From JAVEVF01 sp034005175 (GTDB lineage: Bacteria; Actinomycetota; Coriobacteriia; Anaerosomatales; SLCP01): 13,656 nt of DNA. The stretch's first letter is position 1. Each line of letters begins with the position of its first letter. Positions 7,027 through 13,058 of the stretch are shown here, in pieces. The notes under the pieces were generated by a model. It had not been told where the DNA came from. It searched no databases and saw only the letters and a program-made list of their open reading frames with translations. The translations under genes were made by a program, and so were the position numbers. The stretch is from assembly GCA_034005175.1 (NCBI GenBank), contig JAVEVF010000048.1, forward strand, positions 1 to 13,656. Direction: 5' to 3'.

Positions 7027-7062
7027 ACTGCAAACAGCCTGCTTGTCCATTCGACGGAGTCG

Positions 7063-7311
7063 CTAGACGTCCTGCATCTCACTTCGTTTGGCGGGCGACA
7101 TATCGGCGCGTTCAAGCAGCGTAAGCGCACGTTCGGCATGTGAGAGGTGCACACGCAAAGCGATGCCGCATAGCTCGCCACCCAACGCCTTAGGCACGGG
7201 AACGGGGGCCACGGAGATGCCGAGATCTTTCAGAAGCTGCTCGGCATCTAGTGCCGCATGTGTGGTGGCAAAGCCGAAGACGGCATATGTCTGCGGCGTG
7301 CGCGCGGTCAC
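7063..7311 (-). CDS. DUF3343 / putative Se/S carrier-like protein
   Basis: An 82-residue protein with a GTG start that overlaps the stop of the upstream desulfurase gene by 4 bases (GTGA). It reads as the small DUF3343 family: an N-terminal strand with a phenylalanine-rich start (TYAVFGFATTHAALDAEQLLKD), a middle PVPKALGGELCGIALRV, and a helical C-terminus. The single Cys at residue 48, in the CGIALR motif, is the family's conserved position and is thought to carry sulfur or selenium. The family often sits beside cysteine-desulfurase-like enzymes and selenium or molybdenum genes, as here. The tight coupling suggests that it takes a persulfide or selenide from its neighbour. Function is inferred from family and context; I have no direct biochemical basis. 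The C-terminus is followed by the only large non-coding gap in the window. Confidence 0.82.
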   Translation of the reverse strand: MTARTPQTYAVFGFATTHAALDAEQLLKDLGISVAPVPVPKALGGELCGIALRVHLSHAERALTLLERADMSPAKRSEMQDV

Positions 7312-8477
7312 GACGAGACGATCTCAGCGAGCGCCTGTAGCGCCAGGTCGACGTGCGCTTCGGTATTGCCCCAGCCCACTCCGAACCGCACCGCGCCGCA
7401 CCCCAGCGTGCCTACCGTGTCGTGCGCCCACGGCGCGCAGTGAAGGCCCGCTCGGGTCGCGATCCCGTAGGTGCGATCAAGCGAGAACGCTATTCGGTCA
7501 GCCTCGACGCTCTCGTGAACGACGCTGAGGACAGGCACCCGTGGCACTCCAGGCGGTGGGCCGAGCACGCGAAAGCCGCCGATCTCCAGGAAGCCTTCGT
7601 GTAGCCGTCTGACAAGCGCAGCTTCCTTCTCGCGCTGGTCGGCCCCGTGGACCGCGACGAACTCGGCTGCCCCACCGAGGCCGACGATTCCAGGGGTGTT
7701 TGCCGTGCCTGGTTCATAGCGGTCGGGCCGCTCTGCAGGCATCTCGGCCGATTCCGAACCTCCCCCTCCAGTCCCGCCCTCCACCTGCGGCTCAACAGCG
7801 AGCTCAGGCGCGAGGTACAGCAGCCCCACTCCCTGTGGGCCGAGCAAGCCCTTGTGACCTGAAGTCGCATACGCATCTACGCCGAGAGCAGCAAGGTCCA
7901 CCTCCAGATGGCCCGCGCCTTGCGCACCATCCACAAGCATGAGCGCTCCGTGTTCGTGGGCGATATCGGTGAGGTCGCCAACCGGTTGGATGGTCCCGGT
8001 GAGGTTCGATGCGTGCAGGCACACCACTGCGCGCGTGGGCGCGAAACGAACCGCACGCTCTATGTCGTCGGGATCGATGAAGCCCGTTGAATCCGCCTTC
8101 ACGATCTCCAGATCGACACCTAAGCGTGCGAGATGAGCAAGCGGTCGTGCTACAGCGTTGTGTTCCATCGAGCCCGCCACCACGCGATCGCCAGGCATGA
8201 GCAGGCCCTTGAGCATCAAGTTGCACGCCATGGTGCATCCCGGCTGAAACAGCAGGTCCCTCGTGTTGGGTACACCGAGTAACGCCGCGCAGTTGCGCCT
8301 GGCCTCGTGAATGGCGCGCGACGCCGATAACGCCATCGCGTACGCGCCTCGGCCGGGGTTTCCCCCAAGATGGGAAAGCGCATACGCTACTGCGTCGATC
8401 ACCGGCTGCGGCTTGGGCCATGACGTGGCACCGTGGTCGAGGTAGACAGTAGGACGCACGTTTGTCGTCGGCACCAC
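7308..8477 (-). CDS. Class V aminotransferase, cysteine desulfurase / selenocysteine lyase-like
   Basis: The 389-residue protein has the SufS/CsdA-like fold-type I PLP signature. It starts YLDHGATSWPKP and has H106 in SMEHNAV, the PLP-phosphate and ring contacts around D183 (LVDGAQGAGH), and the PLP-binding Lys209 in TSGHKGLLGPQG. RYEPGTANTPGI is at 253-264 and the catalytic Cys347 in TRAGLHCAPWAH. A Gly/Ser-rich patch at 234-242 (GGTGGGGSE) is normal for this group. It should release sulfur from cysteine (or selenium from selenocysteine) as a protein persulfide. The start is uncertain: two GTG codons in a row open the frame (8477, 8474) right after the mogA-type stop, and a third GTG lies at codon 7; the ribosome site is weak. 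Its place between Moco genes and the DUF3343 carrier suggests a supply of sulfur for Moco assembly or for FdhD rather than bulk Fe-S synthesis. Confidence 0.88.
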   Translation of the reverse strand: MVPTTNVRPTVYLDHGATSWPKPQPVIDAVAYALSHLGGNPGRGAYAMALSASRAIHEARRNCAALLGVPNTRDLLFQPGCTMACNLMLKGLLMPGDRVVAGSMEHNAVARPLAHLARLGVDLEIVKADSTGFIDPDDIERAVRFAPTRAVVCLHASNLTGTIQPVGDLTDIAHEHGALMLVDGAQGAGHLEVDLAALGVDAYATSGHKGLLGPQGVGLLYLAPELAVEPQVEGGTGGGGSESAEMPAERPDRYEPGTANTPGIVGLGGAAEFVAVHGADQREKEAALVRRLHEGFLEIGGFRVLGPPPGVPRVPVLSVVHESVEADRIAFSLDRTYGIATRAGLHCAPWAHDTVGTLGCGAVRFGVGWGNTEAHVDLALQALAEIVSS

Positions 8478-8478
8478 C

Positions 8479-8958
8479 CTAGTGTCCCCCGCCCGCCATC
8501 ATCTCCACCGCGTGTTCGAGCTGATCAGCAATGAAAGCAAAGGACTCCCGAGCGGCCTTCTCGCTGCCCGGGAGGTTGATGATGAGCGTCGTACCGCGCA
8601 CACCGGCAGTGGCACGCGAGAGCATCGCGCGCCGCGTGACCTCAAGGCTGCGGGCGCGGATGTACTCGGCGATACCCGGCGCTTTGCGCCCGGCTACCCG
8701 TTCGGTCACCTCGGGGGTGATGTCACGCGGCCCAAACCCCGTACCCCCGCAGGTAAGGACGACATCCACGCCGTGCACGTCGGCCATGTCTATGAGCATC
8801 TCAGCGATACAGGACTCCTCATCGGGACAGATCTGGTATGCCGCGATTTCCCAACCCCGCTCCGCGATGAGCTCTCTCAGGGCTGCCGCAGCGGTGTCGT
8901 CGGCCTGTGAACGCGTGTCCGAGCACGTGAGAATGGCGATGCGCAGGGGTCTTTCCAC
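8479..8958 (-). CDS. mogA: MogA/MoaB-type molybdopterin adenylyltransferase
   Basis: The frame is open further upstream, but I choose the GTG at 8958 (159 residues). It follows the MOSC stop by one base, has GGTGTGAG upstream, and begins directly at the conserved strand (RPLRIAILTCSDTRS), giving the family's usual length of about 160. The family motifs are clear: SDTRS at 13-17, GGTGFGPRDITPE at 71-83, and NLPGS at 128-132. MogA activates molybdopterin by adenylylation so that MoeA can insert molybdate; the family also includes MoaB proteins with the same or no assigned activity. Pairing with moeA in the same operon supports the adenylyltransferase role. MogA versus MoaB naming cannot be settled from motifs alone. 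Confidence 0.88.
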   Translation of the reverse strand: MERPLRIAILTCSDTRSQADDTAAAALRELIAERGWEIAAYQICPDEESCIAEMLIDMADVHGVDVVLTCGGTGFGPRDITPEVTERVAGRKAPGIAEYIRARSLEVTRRAMLSRATAGVRGTTLIINLPGSEKAARESFAFIADQLEHAVEMMAGGGH

Positions 8959-8959
8959 G

Positions 8960-9454
8960 CTACTCACACCTATCGCACGTGCCGTCGCCGAGCGAGATGA
9001 CCTCCACGACGTCACCCACTACCACCTCGCCAGGCTCCCGCACCACCACGAAGACACCCTCGCGTGGCATGACGCAGTCCCCCGCCTGGTAGTAGATCGC
9101 ACACTTGGTGTGGCAGACCTTGCCGATCTGGCTCACCTCTAGAACAGCCTTCTCGCCCACTCTGAGAACGGTGCCCACTGGTAGCGCGGTGAGCTCGATG
9201 CCCTCCGTGGTGATATTCTCCGCGAAATCACCCGCACCTACATCGAGCCCCTTCTCTACCATGGTGTCTATAGACTCCTGAGCGAGCAAGCTCACCTGTC
9301 GGTGCCAGTCGCCCGCATGTGCGTCACCTTCAAACCCACGGTCATATATGAGCGTTCCGCGTTCACCCGACGGCTTGCGTACGGTCTTTCTCTCCGAGAT
9401 GTTCACCGACGTCACACGGCCCGACCGTGGAAGTGTCACGGTTTCCTGGTTCAT
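8960..9454 (-). CDS. MOSC-domain protein (Moco sulfurase C-terminal-like)
   Basis: A 164-residue protein. The ATG overlaps the moaC stop (ATGA) and has GAGGAGG 5 bases upstream. It is a stand-alone MOSC domain: a beta-barrel start (GRVTSVNISERKTVRKP), GFEGDAHAGDWHRQVSLL at 41-57, GAGDFAENITTEG at 73-85, and the Cys-containing core GKVCHTKCAIYYQAGDCVMPREGVF. MOSC domains occur at the C-terminus of Moco sulfurases and in YiiM/YuaD-type proteins, and are thought to handle sulfur or bind Moco. C114, C118 and C127 are candidates for the conserved sulfur-handling Cys. The protein ends in a further CDRC at 160-163, which I do not regard as a normal part of the domain. The next gene starts one base after its stop, so the MOSC and MogA products are probably made together. 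Confidence 0.87.
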   Translation of the reverse strand: MNQETVTLPRSGRVTSVNISERKTVRKPSGERGTLIYDRGFEGDAHAGDWHRQVSLLAQESIDTMVEKGLDVGAGDFAENITTEGIELTALPVGTVLRVGEKAVLEVSQIGKVCHTKCAIYYQAGDCVMPREGVFVVVREPGEVVVGDVVEVISLGDGTCDRCE

Positions 9455-9999
9455 CGGTCCTCCTCACGTATCCAGCGGCCGGACGCACCGCCGTCCTTCT
9501 CTGTCAGCTTGACTTCACCGAGGGCCATCCCTCGGTCAACGGCCTTGCACATGTCATAGAGCGTGAGGGCTGTCACCGTTGCTGCGGTGAGCGCTTCCAT
9601 CTCCACGCCGGTAGGTCCCGTGGTCTCGCACACAGTGGTGATGCGCACCGCTGTCAAACCCGCCGCCTCCATGGGCTGGGATTCGGGCGCGAGATCTACG
9701 CTCACATGTGTAAGCGCAAGCGGATGGCACATGGGGATGAGTTCGCTCGTACGCTTCGCCGCCATGATGCCTGCGATGCGCGCTGTCGCGAAGACATCGC
9801 CTTTCGGGGCGCGACCTTCCACGATCATCGCAAGCGTCTCAGGACGCATGGTGACGCATGCGGTAGCCACCGCCCTGCGGCGGGTAGCAGGCTTACCACC
9901 CACATCGACCATGCGCGCTTCACCGCGCTCATCGAGATGGGTAAGGCGTGCGTGACGGCCCGCCGAGCCACCTGTCTCGCCTGCCGGTACCATCGGCAC
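9451..9999 (-). CDS. moaC: Cyclic pyranopterin monophosphate synthase MoaC
   Basis: Converts the MoaA product (3',8-cyclo-dihydro-GTP) to cyclic pyranopterin monophosphate, the second step of Moco synthesis. The 182-residue protein aligns throughout with the family: LTHLDERGEARMVDVGGK, the catalytic loop KGDVFATARIAGI (Lys66), PMCHPLALT, VEMEALTAA, and LYDMCKAVDR with Lys152 and Asp149. The start is either GTG at 9999, 4 bases after an AGGAGG, or ATG at 9993, 10 bases after it; the difference is two residues. About 17 residues precede the conserved region, slightly longer than usual. moaA ends at the base before the GTG, so the two consecutive pathway enzymes are coupled. Confidence 0.95.
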   Translation of the reverse strand: MPMVPAGETGGSAGRHARLTHLDERGEARMVDVGGKPATRRRAVATACVTMRPETLAMIVEGRAPKGDVFATARIAGIMAAKRTSELIPMCHPLALTHVSVDLAPESQPMEAAGLTAVRITTVCETTGPTGVEMEALTAATVTALTLYDMCKAVDRGMALGEVKLTEKDGGASGRWIREEDR

Positions 10000-11028
10000 T
10001 CAGCCTCCTATCTGGGACATGCCGCGCACGGTGCCGATGCGCATGCTGTGGCTCGCAGGCTTGCTCACGAGCGCGTCGCGAATGAGTGCCCGCACGTCGT
10101 CGTCGGTGCCCTCACGAAGAATCGTGCGCGCATCTATCTCGTCGTCGGAGAACAAACACGCGCGAAGACGGCCATCTGCCGTGAGGCGCAAACGGTTGCA
10201 CTCACCGCAGAAATGGTGCGAGAGCGGGGTTATGACCCCGATGGTCCCCTGCGCTCCGGGGAAGCGGTAGTAGCGTGCCGGACCCCAACCTCCTGGCGCG
10301 TCATCGCGTGCAACCGGCTCAAGCGTGCCTATGCCTGCAGCGATGGCTTTCGCCGTCAAACGCTCGAGTATCTCGCTTGCCGGCACATGATCTGCGAGTG
10401 TCCACCCGTCACCAGTAGAATCACAACCGCCCCCGTTCGCAGCGCCCACCTCACCTACCGGCATGTACTCGATGAATCGCACGTGCACTGCGCGATCAAG
10501 GGTCATGCGTGCGAAGCCAAGGAGGTCCTGGTTAAGGCTGCGTACTACCACCGTGTTCACCTTCACGGGGCCCATGCCCGCTTCAAACGCCGCGTCGAGG
10601 CCTGCCAGCGCATCGCTAAGCCTGCCGCCCCGCGTCACCCGCTCGAACTCCGCTGGATCGAGGGAGTCGATGGAGATGTTCACACGCGTGAGCCCTGCTT
10701 CGAAGAGGAGCTGAGCATATCGTGCGAGCAAAGTGCCGTTCGTGGTGAGAGCGATGGCCTCAAGTCCTGTGAGCTGTTTGAGCCTGCGAACATGGCCCAC
10801 CACACCCTTGCGCACCAACGGTTCACCGCCGGTGAGACGAATCTTGGAGATACCCTCCTCCACGGCGATGGCGGCGAACCGCTCGATCTCTTCGAGGGTG
10901 AGAATCTCATCGTGAGGCTTCCACTCCACGCCCGCAGGCGGCATGCAGTACACGCAACGCAAGTTGCACCTGTCCGTGAGGCTGATGCGCAGATAATCAA
11001 TCCGCCTGCCGAAAGAGTCAGTGGCCAT
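10000..11028 (-). CDS. moaA: GTP 3',8-cyclase MoaA (radical SAM)
   Basis: First enzyme of Moco synthesis: a radical-SAM rearrangement of GTP. The ATG at 11028 overlaps the mobB stop by one base (TGATG) and GGAG lies upstream; a GTG one codon earlier is the alternative. The 342 residues hold the radical-SAM CX3CX2C at Cys21, 25 and 28 (RCNLRCVYC) and GGEP at 67-70. The second Fe-S cluster is at Cys274, 277 and 291 (FCGECNRLRLTADGRLRAC), the site that binds GTP. The C-terminus ends in GMSQIGG; the double-Gly tail is required in characterised MoaA. A Gly-rich insertion with GGGCDSTGDGW lies between the SAM domain and the second cluster and is not a feature I know in standard MoaA. The enzyme is oxygen-sensitive, in line with an anaerobic host. 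Confidence 0.96.
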   Translation of the reverse strand: MATDSFGRRIDYLRISLTDRCNLRCVYCMPPAGVEWKPHDEILTLEEIERFAAIAVEEGISKIRLTGGEPLVRKGVVGHVRRLKQLTGLEAIALTTNGTLLARYAQLLFEAGLTRVNISIDSLDPAEFERVTRGGRLSDALAGLDAAFEAGMGPVKVNTVVVRSLNQDLLGFARMTLDRAVHVRFIEYMPVGEVGAANGGGCDSTGDGWTLADHVPASEILERLTAKAIAAGIGTLEPVARDDAPGGWGPARYYRFPGAQGTIGVITPLSHHFCGECNRLRLTADGRLRACLFSDDEIDARTILREGTDDDVRALIRDALVSKPASHSMRIGTVRGMSQIGG

Positions 11029-11552
11029 CACTCTCCACCTCCTCGCGTGTCGCCGAGAAACCGGGTCTCGATGAGATCAGCGAGCGCTCGGGCGTCATCG
11101 AGCCCAAACACCTGGACAGGTGCAGCACGCAACGCCTCTACATCGGTGACAAGCGCGAAGAGCTCCTCGGTCGCGCAGATGGGCTCGGCAGAACGCTCAG
11201 CGCGCACCACCTCCACAAGCACGGGCGAGCTACGCCGAAAACCCTCGGTGAGCACGATGTCGACGTCACCGGCCTCGGCGACGAGTTGGGCGAGTGTGCG
11301 CTCCTCGTCAAGCCGGCGAAACACGCCGAGGCGATCGGGTGCGCTCACCATGGTCACGACCGCGCCTGCATTCCAATGGCGCCAGGAGTCCTTGCCTGGT
11401 GTGTCGATGTCAGTCTCATGGAAGTGGTGCTTGGCGGTGGCGACGCGATAGCCGCGCTCACTCAGAAGAGCGATGAGCGCTTCGAGAAGCGTCGTGCGCC
11501 CTGACTTGCCCTTACCCACCACCGAGACCACGGGTATGTGAAGTCTCGTCAT
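11028..11552 (-). CDS. mobB: MobB-like P-loop protein of molybdopterin guanine dinucleotide synthesis
   Basis: I place the start at the ATG at 11552 (174 residues). The open frame extends 43 codons further, but that stretch is unlike the family and overlaps the 71-aa gene. GAGGAG lies about 11 bases upstream. MobB is a GTP-binding accessory protein of the bis-MGD pathway that works with MobA. Visible motifs are the P-loop region PVVSVVGKGKSGRTTLLEAL (residues 7-26), KHHFHETDID with D50 near the switch region, and DIVLTEGFRRSS (98-109), the family's Walker B/EGF motif. The P-loop has Arg19 where GK[ST] normally has Lys (SGRTT). Downstream the protein ends in a Gly-rich tail. It may bind nucleotide poorly or differently, but the overall match to MobB is clear. 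mobA is not in the window. Confidence 0.85.
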   Translation of the reverse strand: MTRLHIPVVSVVGKGKSGRTTLLEALIALLSERGYRVATAKHHFHETDIDTPGKDSWRHWNAGAVVTMVSAPDRLGVFRRLDEERTLAQLVAEAGDVDIVLTEGFRRSSPVLVEVVRAERSAEPICATEELFALVTDVEALRAAPVQVFGLDDARALADLIETRFLGDTRGGGE

Positions 11553-11569
11553 ATCGTCTGTATCTCCTC

Positions 11570-11587
11570 GCGCGGTGCCGGCCGCGC
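11570..11587 (-). other. Intercistronic hairpin before mobB
   Basis: A perfect 6-base all-GC stem, GCGCGG (11570-11575) with CCGCGC (11582-11587) and a 6-base loop, sits in the 46-base gap between the 71-aa gene and mobB. On the minus-strand transcript it ends immediately before the GAGGAG Shine-Dalgarno of mobB. It could modulate mobB translation or mark an mRNA-processing point. No T-tract follows, so a terminator is unlikely. Confidence 0.4.
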
Positions 11588-11598
11588 ATCGAGGGTGT

Positions 11599-11814
11599 CT
11601 AGAAGCAGCCAAGGTCGCAGTTGTGCACCCTGACGCCGGCCTCGTCCGCTGCAGCGCCCGCGACTTTGTACGGCACGCCATTGTCCTCGGCGAACTTGCG
11701 AAGCACCGGGCACGTCACCGTGTCGTCGCGGGCCTTGGCCCTCAAGGCTTCCAGCAACTCAGGCGTGACCTGTGCAGCCCACTTGGGGTCGACCTGCTTA
11801 GGGGTGTCGCTCAT
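11599..11814 (-). CDS. 71-residue conserved-looking protein with C-terminal CDLGCF, function unknown
   Basis: The ATG overlaps the moeA stop (ATGA), and the end of moeA supplies GGAGGA about 8 bases upstream, so this is a genuine coupled gene. It is 71 residues, charged and helical, with no signal or membrane segment. Residues 1-30 are a polar helix-rich lead. Residues 33-62 (VTCPVLRKFAEDNGVPYKVAGAAADEAG) read like a small helix-turn-helix or winged-helix core of the kind where an oligomeric helix precedes a recognition helix. The end is VRVHNCDLGCF with Cys66 and Cys70, and a third Cys at 35. I recall short anaerobe proteins ending in the same C-x-LGCF pattern near molybdenum or formate genes, but I know no proven function. 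Candidate roles are a metal or persulfide-binding accessory of Moco synthesis, or a small regulator. Confidence 0.78.
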   Translation of the reverse strand: MSDTPKQVDPKWAAQVTPELLEALRAKARDDTVTCPVLRKFAEDNGVPYKVAGAAADEAGVRVHNCDLGCF

Positions 11815-13058
11815 ACGATCACTTCCTCCATGTCGAGCCGGATGACTTCAACGGTGCTGCCTGCGGGAAAGGCGCCCACCCCCTCGGGAAGGACAAGCAA
11901 GCAGTTGCCATGGTGCGCTGCAGTAAGCAGCGCCGAGGACTGGCTGCCCGACAGGGACACAGACAGCGTGCCATCGGCCAGTCGCTCGATACGAGCGCGC
12001 AAGAAATACCGCCGGTCCTGGCGCTTCTTGACATCATGCGCCAGAATCGCGGTCTGACGCGGCCGGTCCAAGCATGTGTGCCCCTGCATATAGCGTAGTG
12101 CTGGGCGCACGAAGATCTCAAAGCCCACGAACGTCGAGGTGGGGTTGCCCGGAAGGCCAAAGAACGGAACCCCTTGGATCGACCCTAGCGTCTGCGGGTT
12201 TCCGGGACGCATGGCGACCTTGCAGAACTCCATCTCACCAAGCTCTTCAAGAACGGGCTTCACGAAGTCGAAGTCACCCACGCTCACGCCGCCGCTCGTG
12301 ACGATGAAATCCGTCTCGACAGCCGCGCGCACAAATGCCTTGCGCGTCGCCTCTCGGTCGTCTCGCAAGATGGGGTAGCGCACGGGAATCCCCCCGGCAG
12401 CAATCACCTGAGCCGAGATCGAGTACGAGTTCGAGTTGCGGATCTTGCCGGGTCCAGGGACCTCCGTGACCTCGACCAGCTCATCACCGGTGGAGAGCAC
12501 GGCGACGCGTGGGCGGCGGTGAATGCGTGCGGTGGCATGCCCTGCCGAGGCGAGCAAGCCCACCGCCGCAGGACCGATGACCTCGCCTGCCGCAAGAACG
12601 ACGTCTCCTGCCGCAACCTCCTCAGCACGCCGGCGGATGTTCTCGCCCTCGGTCACGGGGCGCGTGATGTGCACAGTCCCACCGGTCGTGCCCTCCGCCT
12701 TACCGGGGATGGTGAACTCCACCATCACCACCGCATCGGCTCCAGGTGGGACCGGTGCGCCAGTCATGATTCGGGCGGCCTGCCCACGTTCGACGGCCAG
12801 CTCGGAATAGTCCCCGGCAGCGATGTGCGAGATGACGTTGAGCGTGATTGGAGCATCTTCTGTCGCAGCACGCAGATCGGCTGCGTGCACGGCATATCCA
12901 TCCATCGCGGAGTTGTCGAACGGCGCCACATCGATATCGGAGCGCACGTCTTCAGCGAGTACCCCACCGAGTGATTCGAGAAGCGCCACGTTCTCAGCCT
13001 CGAGCACGCGGCAGCGATTCAATACGAGCTCGCGTGCCTCTTCTACCGAAAGCGTCAC
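11811..13058 (-). CDS. moeA: Molybdopterin molybdotransferase MoeA
   Basis: MoeA inserts molybdate into adenylylated molybdopterin, the last common step of Moco synthesis, together with the MogA-type protein in this operon. The 415 residues span the full family length. The motifs appear in order: FDNSAMDGYAV at 47-57, TGAPVPPGADAVVMVE at 99-114, RRRAEEV at 142-148, STGDELVE at 189-196, SGGVSVGDFDFV at 255-266, KVAMRPGNPQTLG at 280-292, and GLPGNPTSTFVGFE at 301-314. A C-terminal domain IV ends in TVEVIRLDMEEVIV. In the RPG motif the residue after Gly is Asn where most relatives have Lys, which may or may not matter. The start is GTG, overlapping the fdhD stop (GTGA), with GAGGAGG about 4 bases upstream. 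Confidence 0.95.
   Translation of the reverse strand: MTLSVEEARELVLNRCRVLEAENVALLESLGGVLAEDVRSDIDVAPFDNSAMDGYAVHAADLRAATEDAPITLNVISHIAAGDYSELAVERGQAARIMTGAPVPPGADAVVMVEFTIPGKAEGTTGGTVHITRPVTEGENIRRRAEEVAAGDVVLAAGEVIGPAAVGLLASAGHATARIHRRPRVAVLSTGDELVEVTEVPGPGKIRNSNSYSISAQVIAAGGIPVRYPILRDDREATRKAFVRAAVETDFIVTSGGVSVGDFDFVKPVLEELGEMEFCKVAMRPGNPQTLGSIQGVPFFGLPGNPTSTFVGFEIFVRPALRYMQGHTCLDRPRQTAILAHDVKKRQDRRYFLRARIERLADGTLSVSLSGSQSSALLTAAHHGNCLLVLPEGVGAFPAGSTVEVIRLDMEEVIV

Noticed and set aside
6841..7062. tRNA, small RNA or CRISPR in the intergenic gap
   Set aside because: No cloverleaf, no repeated spacer units, and no conserved RNA motif that I can recognise; only short dyads.
8959..9015. Longer mogA-type protein starting at 9015
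   Set aside because: It would overlap the MOSC gene by 56 bases and add about 19 Ser/Arg-rich residues that do not belong to the family.
9427..11451. A 674-codon open frame on the plus strand
   Set aside because: It lies exactly opposite moaA, moaC, MOSC and part of mobB, all of which have clear family motifs. Its product is His/Arg/Cys-rich without domains, the usual result of antisense reading in GC-rich DNA.
11553..11681. Longer mobB with 43 extra N-terminal residues
   Set aside because: The extension is unlike any MobB, overlaps the 71-aa gene in another frame, and the ATG at 11552 starts right at the conserved strand.
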